Made by a program: the position numbers and the translations under genes. This document shows, piece by piece, positions 11,604 to 21,774 of a stretch of 64,000 nucleotides of DNA. Origin of the DNA: Cephalopachus bancanus. Lineage: Eukaryota; Chordata; Mammalia; Primates; Tarsiidae. Every line of letters begins with the position of its first letter. Positions within the stretch are counted from its first letter, which is position 1. The stretch spans positions 6,944,001-7,008,000 of the forward strand of contig JAPVLO010000153.1 in the NCBI GenBank assembly GCA_027257055.1, read 5' to 3'. The notes under the pieces are model-generated. The model saw only the letters and a program-made list of their open reading frames with translations. It did no database searches and was not told the origin of the DNA.

Positions 11604-13107
11604 GTAAGTGAACCCTCAGCACTCAATTTGGGTGTCACACAGAGTCCTTCAGTGAATAGGGGGTATCTGACACCAGCTAGTGGGATCCTGAAACTGAAGT
11701 AGGGTGAGGCAAGGGTGGCACCTAGGGAGTGCTTTTAAAGGATACTCACTGTCATGATGGTGCAAGAGATGACTGCGACCATCTCTGTTTTTAAAACTGA
11801 AGGGGGACTGTCCATCACCATGAAGTCCAGAGCCCTCAAGGGCCTGAATTTGGCCTGGGGCCTTTAAGGCAACAAAGTGTCTTCTCTTCTTCCCCTAACC
11901 TTGCGTTGAGTGAGCAGGAAGAGTTGAGAAATGATCCATGGATGATATGGGCTTTTCTTTGGTGACAGAAGATTTTTGGAATAGAGCTGAGAAGGCAGGC
12001 ACCCCAGGCGGGGGAAAGTAGGGGGATCATGTGTAGAAGTGGAAATGAGATGTTCATGAGGTTGGGTTCACTGTGAGACTCAGGCTGACTACAGTTTGAA
12101 ATATTCCGTTGCATAAAAGCCATGGGGTTTTACCAGAGGCCTTAGCTATCAGAAGGGTGGGTCTGGGTTTGGCTATAAAGGAAAGGAATTGCCATGAGGA
12201 TGATAATAAGAGTAAGAATTGTAACAGCTGTGAGACAACATTAGAAAGAGGGAGATGAGTTTATTTTAAAGTTGTCCTTTGGAATAGTATGCTGGGTGAA
12301 AGAAAGTAGGGATTGAATCACCTAATAGGATGAGGGGTTGGGAGCTGGGGGGAGCCCCACATGGAGAATTAAGGTCTAAAAAAATATTTGGAAGTAAGAA
12401 TTGACAAAACTGTGTCGAAGCCAAAGTTAAGACGTTAGATATCAATTTTCTTTAATAACTGCCTGGGGAACTTTAAGATTTAAGCCGCCCAGATGTGCTG
12501 TGGGAAGGGGTATTGGTGCTCTTTTCAAAATCACCCCATATGTTTAGGATTTGCAGTCATGCGGATGAACCACTGAGATAGGGGATGAAGTATGTACAAA
12601 GATTAGTGACTGAGAATAACATGGAATTTCGGAGGCCAACACACTTATGACACACTGTATGTGGGTGGTGATGAACCTTAGCCTATTCTGCCTCCATTTC
12701 TTCTTAAGACAGTGATGTTCTCATAGCTTCTCCATTCCTGCATCCAGAAGTCCCACACCCCATGCTGGTTACTGACGCCTGTCACTGATACTTTTCCTGA
12801 CAGTACCACTTCTGACCTGGCCTTATAATACTCTTATGACTCCTTGGACCTAGAATCCATGGAGCACCAAGGATGGCCATGATGTTAGGGTCAGGGTTTC
12901 AAAGAAGCATGAAGTTTCCAACAACACAATGGTCATGAGCACAGTGCAGAGTGTGTTGAGTTGTGCCACAGGCCATGATAACAGTGTCAGGACAGTGAGC
13001 ACAAGGCACTGAAGGAGAGTGTGTTAGTAAATAGTCTTTCATTTCATGGCCACCTAGGCCTTCACAAACAACCTTTTCATCTCCTTTCCTTTGATACCTC
13101 TCTCTAG
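11604..13107 (+). other. Intron 4 of the pseudogene
   Basis: Aligns with 34,457-36,574 of copy 2, apart from a stretch present only in copy 2. No transposon or gene recognised. Confidence 0.5.
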
Positions 13108-13301
13108 GACTTGGAGGACTTCATTGCCAAGTTTGGGGACTCTGGTTTTGTTCTTGTGGCCCTGGGTTCCATAGTGAGCCTCTATCAGATTCAGAAAATT
13201 CTCAAGGAAAGGAACATTGCCAGAATTCTCTTTGGCCTAATGATGTCAACTTGTCCTCAAATGTGATAATCAGGGACTGGCTTCCTCAGACTGACCTCCT
13301 G
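13108..13301 (+). pseudogene. UGT3A pseudogene exon 5 with 38-base deletion
   Basis: Starts DLEDFIAKFGDSGFVLVALG as in the intact copy, then loses 38 bases encoding the AFAHLPQG region. The frame shifts to TGA at 13264-13266. Donor and acceptor sites are kept. Confidence 0.9.
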
Positions 13302-14784
13302 GGTAAGGCTGCTCAAGACTTCCCCTCTCTTTCCATTCTTTTCATTGACCTCTTCATGGCTCTTAGTGCTAACTGGACATTTGCATCTGCCTCAAAAGGA
13401 CCTGCTGAAAAGTGAAGCTAAGACTCAGAGAGAAAAATTGCTTTGGAAAGCTGCAGTTCTTGAGGAATGAGGCTATATTTCCAATGGGATCAGATGCCAA
13501 AATAGCCATCTTTATTTTTATAATCCCAGGTCTAGTGTCTGCATGCAGAGGCAATATTCCTGTCAAGTCTCATTAATGCTACTGCATTTGGGCTTAGCCA
13601 AAGTCAACCAAACAAAATCTAAGAAAAACTTGGAACTCTGAGAAAATGTACGGGAGCTTGGAGGATTTACTAGTCTCTTTAGTGACTTTGCAAGCATCAA
13701 TTCAGCCTTGTGCAACTAGACAAACACACTTCCACACATATATGTGGGCACATAATCTACTAAGGATCTAATCTACTTATGTCATAACAATACTGACGCC
13801 AATGGTATCTTTAGGACGTGCCAAAATATCTGTGTTCCAAGCTTAGGAAATTCACAGCTTGTGATTTACACCATCAAGTTATCTGGTACTTGAGAGCTCC
13901 CTCACTCCCGACAGATTTTCTGTGTTCCCAGTGCCGCTTCTTAGAAACACTTGACTGCTATAGACACTGACTAGAGCAGAGACTCATAAACAAGATTATG
14001 AATCAAAATAATCTGGTGGATTTAAGAGACAAGTTCCTGGTCCCACTTCTGTAAAAGCATCTGTTTAATTCTGAGGTGGATGGGACATTTGATTACCATT
14101 TCCAATAAGAGACAAGGAGAGTCTGGGGTGTACATTGCAGTTGAGACGTATCTTTCATTATCAACAGTCACTTTACTTAACTCTAAATAATGCTAAGATA
14201 GAAAGGTAGGAACTGGAAATGCCAAGATATTGGCTTCAGTCTGCTTTCAAGGGGCTTCTCATATAATTTGAGGATGTCATCCAATCAGTACATTTTATGA
14301 GTTACATATGGGTTTAATGTCAATACAGGTGTCAGGAATGAAAAGAAAAGGGAAATTAGTTGTCAGTGGTTGAAAGAGAGCTCAAGACAGATGACAGAGA
14401 AGGTAGTAGTGTTGAGAGAAGCAAAAGGAGGTAGTAGTGTTGAGAGAAGCAAATGGAGGCAACACAAAGAGAGGACAACAGAGAGAAGGAAGGATGAATG
14501 GAGAGAAATAAATGCCTTGCTTAGCATTCTACTCTATTGAATTCCCTGAGTTCTGAGTCTTCACTGGGTTTCTGGCTGAGATGAGAAGTCTCTATACAAA
14601 GACAAGGCTCGGAATCTCACATCTTGGACCTGTGCCCTTGGATGTGCCCCAAGCAAAGTCATGCTATATTATGGCTCCAACAACCTTGAGATCTCCATGG
14701 CATTTTCTTATGCCCTTCCTGCTCTGCCTGGTGTTCTGAAACCTTACATCCTAAATGTTCTACCATCTTTCTAATTTGCAACAG
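13302..14784 (+). other. Intron 5 of the pseudogene
   Basis: Aligns with 36,807-38,279 of copy 2. Contains a perfect-looking 28-base tandem duplication at 14,403-14,458 that is single in copy 2. No gene seen. Confidence 0.55.
14403..14458 (+). repeat. 28-base tandem duplication
   Basis: Two adjacent units starting gtagtagtgttgagagaagc, differing at one base. Copy 2 has only one diverged unit near 37,955. Confidence 0.85.
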
Positions 14785-15004
14785 CTCACCCCAGAATTCG
14801 GCTTTTTGTCACCCGTGGTGGGCAGAATAGCATCATGAAGGCCATCCAGTACGGTGTGCCCATTGTGGGAATCCCTGTCTTTGGAGACCAGACAGAAAAC
14901 ATAGTTCGAGTAGAAGCCAAAAAGTTTGGTGTCTCTATTGAGTTACAAAAGCTCAAGGCAGAGACATTGGCTCTCAAGATGAAACAAGTCATAGAAGACC
15001 AGAG
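14785..15004 (+). pseudogene. UGT3A pseudogene exon 6, His to Arg in the signature
   Basis: Open 220-base exon of the UDP-sugar binding domain. The signature reads FVTRGGQNSIM where the family has FVTHGGQNS; that His contacts the donor sugar nucleotide in the UGT fold. The 391-equivalent is Phe (VFGDQ). Confidence 0.87.
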
Positions 15005-15549
15005 GTATGCATCTCTCTGGGGTTGAAATCACTTAGGCTGATTGAAATCATAAGTGCCAAGGGTACTAAGTGGGCCTATTTTTAATAAAAATGGTCTTTC
15101 AGGACATGGAATAATATGTGTGATGCTAAGAGTTGATGTGTGTCCTCTGAGCGCAAGACTAGAAAAATTTCAATTAGATGCATGGAACAATTGCCTTTTC
15201 CCAAATACTCCACACTCTTTTCCCTCTGGACCTTTTGTTTGCTGCTCCCTAACACTCCTTCCCTCTTCTTCACGGATTTACTTCTTCATGACGGGTCTCA
15301 TCCCTCACTAATTTCTTCTTAGAGTTTATCTGCGATAGTCCCAAGTAGGCTCTTCTTCCACCCGCCCCAATGATAACATTTCCTCTTAACATTTCTTAGG
15401 GGCTGTAATTACCTCATGTGTTTTATTTTCATTTATTATCTGTCCCCCAAACTAGAGAGTAGAGTTAGTTCCATGAAGACAGCAGCATGTATCTCTTGTT
15501 TTCTACTGTGTTCTCACTGTGCTCCTAGCTCAGGACCTGCCAAAAAGTA

Positions 15550-16121
15550 TGAGGGGGGAGTCTAAAAATACCTGGAATTTTTTAATAAAAAATTATGTAT
15601 TTATTCTGACATGCTTAAACTTGTCACCTTCAAAGTACTCTCCGTTTGATGCAAGGCACCCACTTCTCAAAACAGTTTTGAACTTGTCAGTTTTGACGCC
15701 TTTTAGTGCTTCTGCTATTTACTGTTTTACTTATTCTACATCAGCAAAATGTTTTCCTTTGAGAACTTCTCATTCAGGGAAAACAAACAAACAAACAAAC
15801 AAACAAACAAACAAAAAAGTCACTTGTGGCAAGATCAGGTGAATAGGGAAGGTGGGGGATTGAGTTCATACTGTTTTGATCAAAAACTGATGAACACTCA
15901 GCAACCGTGTGGGCTGGTACAATGTCATGGTGGAAGACCCAGTCACCTGTTTGCCACAATTCAGGAAGGTTCTTCTGCAAATTGTGGCACAACTTTCCCA
16001 AAACTTCCAGATAAAAACTTTGGTTGACTGTTTTGCTCAGGAGGAACAAATTTCAATTGTACTACAAGGGTCCTGCCCTGCGTAAAGACAATTCTGTTTT
16101 TTGGGAGGGGGTCCTCCTTCA
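15550..16121 (-). mobile_element. Internally deleted mariner transposon
   Basis: Bounded by TA dinucleotides (15548-15549 and 16122-16123), with left end TGAGGGGGGAGTC and right end CCTCCTTCA. On the - strand, 15,774-16,049 reads part of a mariner transposase, with HHD near PAHT and the YSPDLA box of the C-terminal catalytic part. At ~572 bases it is under half the usual ~1.3 kb, so the N-terminal part of the transposase is lost. A (CAAA)n tract interrupts it at 15,783-15,816. Copy 2 has a clean empty TA at 39,829-39,830. Confidence 0.88.
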
Positions 16122-16999
16122 TAAATGGTTAATGAATTTTGGTTCAGTGAGAAAATAGAAAGGCCTAGTGACCTTCAAGTGAACTAACTGCCCATCTAGC
16201 ACAATGATTTCATGTGAAGAGAAAAATACTAGTTTCTTTTTCAGATAACTGAGAAGAACTGTATAGCTTATTGGCATTTCAAGGCAAAATCTGAATCTGA
16301 CCTCAAGGTTTAACATATTACCTTGCACATGGTTGACACTCAAGCAGCCATAGCTGGATAACTGAAAACAACCCTATAGCTCATAGTTTTTATCGCTGTA
16401 AAAGTTATTTGGTTCCAGTGACTGAGTAATCCCAGAGAGTTGTATATATTTGTAATTTCATCTGGTATGAATGTTCATTTTCTGCATATTGGGTTTGTAG
16501 CATTTGGTGGATTTTCAATGACCTAGACTCAAAGTGGCCATGATTCACTGATCTCTGTGGAGGAGTCATTCTGGGCTGGAATGGCCTCAGTTATTGTGCA
16601 TTACTAGGACCAGCATTATAATTTGTGGGACCTGGTGTAAAATGAAATTGTGAGGCTCCCTATTATAAAGTTTAAGGCAGTCAAGATGGTGACAGCAGAG
16701 AATGTAATCAAATACAGGATGCTACTAAGTGTGTGGTAAAATGCAGACTACAGTCCCAGGAAGCCAGCCCTGGTCAACATGATGCTCTCAATAATGCAGA
16801 AAACATAGACCTTGTCCTGGACCTGACAGTCCCCTGAGTGACATTTTTCACCCTGTCTAGAGAATAGCACAGAGTACATGCTCCATGTTCACAACTCATA
16901 TTTACCTTGTGTAAAATTTTGCTATGGTGTATCCATCTAAGAGGGACTAGTCCTTAGACATTTAGTCACTTTTTTGACTAAGCAATTTAGCATTAAGCA

Positions 17000-17385
17000 T
17001 AGATCTTTAAGCATAGGTCTCACCAAGTTGCCCAGGCTGGTTCTCGAATCTCTGGACTCAGGCAATCCTCTTGCCTTGGCCTCCCAAAGTGCTGGAATTA
17101 CAGGCTTGAGCCACTGCACCTGACCTGAACTTTTCTTTTTTTAAAAATTATTTTACTTTATTTCAATAGCTTTAGGGGAAACAAATAGTTTTTGGTATAT
17201 TTTATGTGTACCTTCCACACCTGTCTGTGTACACTGTACCCAATAGGGGAATTTTTGTTTCTCTACCTCTTCTCCACCTTTCCCTTCTGAGCCTCCCGTG
17301 CCCATGACACTATTCTCTATGTCTTTGTGGATTTTTGGTTTAGCTCCTACTTATAAGTGAGACAGGGAGATCCCCTAGACAATAG
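17000..17385 (-). mobile_element. Alu arm fragment followed by L1 3' fragment
   Basis: 17,012-17,118 is one reversed Alu arm (gtctcaccaagttgcccaggctgg to ccactgcacctgacct). 17,140-17,370 is a reversed L1 3' UTR fragment with 'cctacttataagtgaga'. The whole block is missing from copy 2 (near 40,710). Confidence 0.7.
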
Positions 17386-17507
17386 CAGAGTCAGGCCAAC
17401 AAAATTTCCTTGAAACTCAGTTTTGGTGCATCACAGAGAAAAACATGACACATCCTACGTCTTGTGAGGCCACGTCAGTAACACCCCCCCTCTGTCTCTG
17501 CCAACAG

Positions 17508-17784
17508 GTACAAGTCTGCAGCAGTGGCCGCCAGCATCATCCGGCGCTCCCATCCCCTGAGTCCTACCCAGCGGCTGGTGGGCTGGATAAACCACATCCT
17601 CCAGACAGGGGGAGCAGCCCACCTTAGGCCCTATGCCTTCCAGCAGTCCTGGCATGAACAGTACCTGTTTGACGTCTTCTTGTTCCTGCTGGGGCTCACT
17701 CTGGGCACCATGTGGCTTTGTGGGAAGCTGCTGGGCTTAAGGATCAGGTGGCTGTGTGGGGTCAGGAAACTGAAGGAGACCTGA
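17508..17784 (+). pseudogene. UGT3A pseudogene exon 7 (open)
   Basis: Encodes the C-terminal part with LSPTQRLVGWI, the membrane anchor LFDVFLFLLGLTLGTMWLCG and the tail KLKET, then TGA at 17,782-17,784. Length 277 equals copy 2. Confidence 0.88.
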
Positions 17785-19600
17785 GGGCAATGCAACCTTG
17801 AGGTGATGTGTTTGGAGGGCTGTGCCATTATTTCTCACGGGCTTCCATTAATTCTGGCAACCCTGTTCTCTACATCATATCCACTTGCTAATTTTGCTAC
17901 AAATTCCTCCTTACTAGCTTCTTCCTGTTTCAGAATTTTTTACCCAGTATTATTATCCTTCTTTATTTGCCAATAAGCAGGGGCGTGGTGTGATTGTGTC
18001 TCTGAGTGCCTTGGACCAGTGACCCTCAGATTTCTGATCTGTAAACCCACTCTCCTTCTCATGCTCCTCTCTGAATCCTGACTATGTTAGCCTCCAAGGC
18101 CACACCTCCTTAGCTTTTTCCTTTCTTTCCTGTCCTCGCCACTTGTCATGGATAATACCTAAGGAGTATACTTGGCAAATGCTTTTGGTTTCTGTTTGCT
18201 TCCCCTGCTTACTCTCTTCAGTGCACAAGAGGCTTGTGCTGGCATGTATGCTCAGGGTTAGACAAATTCTTGCAGGTTTCCTTGTTGGGTGTTTGTTGCT
18301 GTCCACACTGGGTATGGCAGAAAGCTTTTTTTTTTTTTTTTTACTGATCAGTCATGGAGACTGTGGGTGTCTAGATTTTCCGGAAAGTAAAAGTTTTTAT
18401 AATAGTATCTTCCATCCTTTTCTCTCCAACCCCCTATGCACTGGCCAAGGAACTTCTGTTCTAGTTGCCCAGAATTTTGTCTTCTGTCTGCTGAAGCCTT
18501 TAAGGGAAACTGGCAAAGTCTAGGCAGTGGCAGCTGGCAAGGACAAAGGGAGTTGGCATGGAGTGAACTGAGCTGTTGTTTGTCTGAGGAACATGGAAAA
18601 TGCCACAAAAATCCTCCAGACTGCTTGACCTGTTGAAGCAGAATCTTTTTATATTAGTCTCGGCCTTTATTTGCATCCCAGCAGCAAGCAATATTGGACA
18701 TGGTGGGAAAGAAAAACTTCAGTTTCTTGGTTAGAGTCTCTGGCTGGGCCTGAAGAAGCATGTGGTGCTGAGTTGACCTCAAGGACTCTCTAAGCGAGGG
18801 GACATGGGGCAGGGAGAAGGAGCAGATGATTTCAACCAGGGAGGCCTAGCCTTCCATCCTTGTGTATGAGAAGAAGGAATGAAATTGCGACTGTTGATTA
18901 CAAAAACAGTGCAGAGAGTACTTTGTGTCCTCCTTGTAGGGACTATTGCCACATCCAGTGGGTACTACATGATAAGTAATAAAAGAGTGTGAAAGTCATC
19001 CTATTTAAGGTTCTGTAGAAAATGTGATTTCCAAATAGATTATCTTTTTAGTCAGTATGCCTGTGAAATCCTCTGGATTTTGTACTAAGATATAGGATGG
19101 ATGTATTCACATCAAAATGTCCCCAAATGTATGAGAGAATGAGAACTTCGTACTTACTGATGGGGGTAGAACTAATTTGAGCATTCATGGGTACTGTTCC
19201 CTTGCTAAGCATCCCCCACTCTTTGCTAACTCTTTCCTTTTGTCTGGTATTAAGGTTTAGAAAATGCTGAGGTATGTATCAGGAAAATGGAGCACGGCAC
19301 AGAAACATTCCCTTGGCTGGGACTCACACAATCTATATGTAATTAGATGCTATATGAACTGTAAAGATCAACTGGAAAGGAAAATAAAACCCCCATCACT
19401 CATAGATTCCTACTCATAGTAAAATAAATACCAGATTGTAACAAAACTACTCCGTGAATTTGTTACAGGCCTTTGTGGACAACTGGTTAATCCAGGAAAA
19501 TCATATTTGTGAAGCACGTGCATTGCACTGGTTACCAGTCTGTTTGAGTCCAGAGAGACAGAACAGCACGCACACAAGATAAAGAAAGTGAGTTTAGTGG
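17785..19600 (+). other. 3' flank of the pseudogene, shared with copy 2
   Basis: Aligns with 41,156-42,960. Possible poly(A) signals of copy 2 are changed here (aagaaa instead of AATAAA). A short LTR-like piece (type A) starts near 19,530. No gene. Confidence 0.55.
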
Positions 19601-21290
19601 TCTAAAGTAATCAAGTCTCCAAATGAAGCCAAAATGTGGCGGAAAAGAGGAAACATGAGGAAAAAATCATAGAATAAGAGCAAGGAATAAAAATATGGTA
19701 GATTCAAACCATGTACTCCAGTTTAAATAAAAGTTTAATAGACAAGTTTTAAAATGTCATGAGATACATCTAAAATGTAAGAATACAGGAAGATTAAACA
19801 TAAAAGGATAGGAAAAGATAAGTCTTTCAACTAATGGAAAATATAATCTGAATCATTAGTAATGATAGTAAATAAAATAGACTTTTGGTGAAAATATTAC
19901 CAGAGATGAAAGTGCCACTTTCATAATGAAAACTCACTGTTTTACTGGGAAGTTATACTACCTAATACTATCATTGTTCTTGTGCATGCATTTAATGAGT
20001 GGGCTTAAAGTGCATAGACCAAAAAATGCCATAACAACATGGAAAAATAGAATCATAGTGGGAGAGTTGTAAAATATTTTAATAAGAAATTTCAAACACT
20101 CATAAAAGCAGATCATCCTCAAGCTCAGCACTGAGCTTCCGTTATTACCAACTCCTGGCAAAACACATTTTCCTTCTATTTCCACCCACTTCTAACCTTC
20201 CCCACCACCAAGACATCATAAGACATTATCTCTAAATGTTTCACAATGAACCATCAGGCACGAGGAATTTATTTTATATACCAAGAGCCCTTCTCCAAAG
20301 TAATAGTAACCATTTAATATCATCAATTTTGTCTTCACAAATCTTTGACGCTCCTATGATATTTTAGAATTCTTTTGAATCATACTATCTAAAACGTTAA
20401 CACTTCTGGTACCTGACCCTTCCTTTCTCTTTCTCTGTTTGATATTTCTTGGTAGTATTTGCCATTAACATAATATAAATTTAATTTGTTAGTGTGTTTT
20501 GCATATCACTGCTGAACAGAACAATGCTTGTTATCATAATTAACTATCAGTACAATAGTTGAATAAATGAATAAGTTTGGAGTTTAATAAGAAGTCCTTT
20601 ATTTTGCTAATGCAATACGGAGAGTACAGGAATAACAGATGGACTGGAGCCTGTAATGCCTGATTATCCTCTCCCCTCCCACGTCTCTCTCTCCTTCTTC
20701 ACAATGGGCATGGCTATGTGGGAAATGCATAAATGTGTGAGAAAATAAGGCTTTGAATTCAGATAAACAATACTTGTAGAGGGAAGACAGTAATAGTGCA
20801 AACAGCATTCAAGGGCTCACTTCACCCTATAGACATGATCACTGAAGGACTTCTCTGCTTAACTCAAGTTGCACTGAAAGCCTTTGCTGAAGTAAGTTTT
20901 GATTGGAGGCTAGAGAGGTACATGCACTACTGGGCATAGCAATCCCTGTCTTCCCAAGGACTGACATTAGAGGGGGAAAGAATTACAACTATTTTCAGTT
21001 TGTGCTCTGGGAGATTATGGAAAGACTCTCAATCCCATTTTAGGACATATTCAGAATTATAGTCTCAGCTTTATACTATCTGTTCTCCACTTAGTAGACC
21101 TGGACTCCCAGAGCTAGGACACTGGCCTGTCTTCATGACTGTAGCCTTTGAAAGAGATGCTCAGAGATTGAGTCCAGGGAAGGTAGATCAATTTCTTTGG
21201 AGATTCATTTGCAGGGAGTTGTTGAGGTTGGGACAGCAGTTAGAGATTTTAAGCAGGACCCTGTGGAAATCAGATCTGGGATGGCAGTAG
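19601..21290. other. Intergenic DNA between the two UGT3A units
   Basis: AT-rich sequence with no counterpart after copy 2 within the window. No recognisable gene, no clear recent transposon. It must hold the duplication junction or a later insertion. Confidence 0.5.
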
Positions 21291-21299
21291 AAGATATCA

Positions 21300-21680
21300 G
21301 AGGCAGTCAGAAAAGGTGGAATACTGTAAGTCCAGACGGTGTCCACAAGAGAGGTTAGTCACTTGGGAGCGGAGCTGTCACCCACTTGATTTACCAGAGG
21401 TGCCCACCAATCCTGGTTCCTAGTAAGAATTTTCCAGACAGGGAGGGTTGTGATTACAGAGGCAGAGCACAGTGAAGGATCAGCTCACCGACTCCTCCTA
21501 CCGACTGCTGATTTAGTAGCTTGAGGACAGATTATCCAATTGAGCAGGCTGACAGGAGAGATTCTGGCAGCATCCCCTCTTACCTCTTCTCAAGCTCGCA
21601 GCCAGCATTTTTGGCGCAGGGAGGCGCACAGGATCCCTTAGCATCCCAGGCTGGACCCCGCGGCTGCTGTAGGCGTGCTC
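21300..21680 (+). promoter_or_regulatory. 5' flank and probable promoter of the intact UGT3A2 gene
   Basis: Aligns with 1-392. The last ~100 bases are GC-rich (gcgcaggga, ccccgcggctgc) and lead to the ATG at 21,681. No TATA box stands out. The transcription start cannot be placed from sequence alone. Confidence 0.4.
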
Positions 21681-21774
21681 ATGGCTGGGCAGCGGGCGCT
21701 GCTTCTGGTGGGCTTCCTTCTCCCTGGGGTCCTGCTCTCAGAGGCCGCCAAAATCCTGACAATCTCTACAGTGG
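21681..21774 (+). CDS. UGT3A2: UGT3A2 exon 1
   Basis: Start codon at 21,681 with G at +4. Encodes the signal peptide MAGQRALLLVGFLLPGVLLS and the first beta strand (KILTISTV). Ends in phase 1 at a GTGAGT donor. Confidence 0.93.

Larger units (their letters stand above)
393..17784 (+). pseudogene. UGT3A2-like UDP-glycosyltransferase pseudogene, 7 exons
   Basis: Seven exon remnants match the UGT3A family: 393-486, 3164-3265, 8993-9107, 11072-11603, 13108-13301, 14785-15004, 17508-17784. All splice borders are GT/AG and six of the seven exons have the same length as in the intact downstream copy. Three lesions are visible. Exon 3 has an extra C that brings TGA at 9043-9045 into frame, and a compensating one-base loss follows. 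Exon 5 is 194 bases instead of 232, a 38-base deletion that shifts the frame to TGA at 13264-13266. In exon 6 the signature THGGQNS reads TRGGQNS. Skipping exon 3 does not restore phase. Exons 1, 2, 4, 6 and 7 keep open frames, so decay may be fairly recent. The position matching residue 391 is Phe, as in UGT3A2. A transcribed non-coding product is possible; a working enzyme is very unlikely. Confidence 0.9.

Noticed and set aside
11109..11702. 197-codon open frame as a separate gene
   Set aside because: It is exon 4 of the UGT3A pseudogene read through its donor site into the intron.
15783..15816. (CAAA)n tract as a CRISPR-like array
   Set aside because: Simple tetranucleotide run with no spacers, in a vertebrate transposon.
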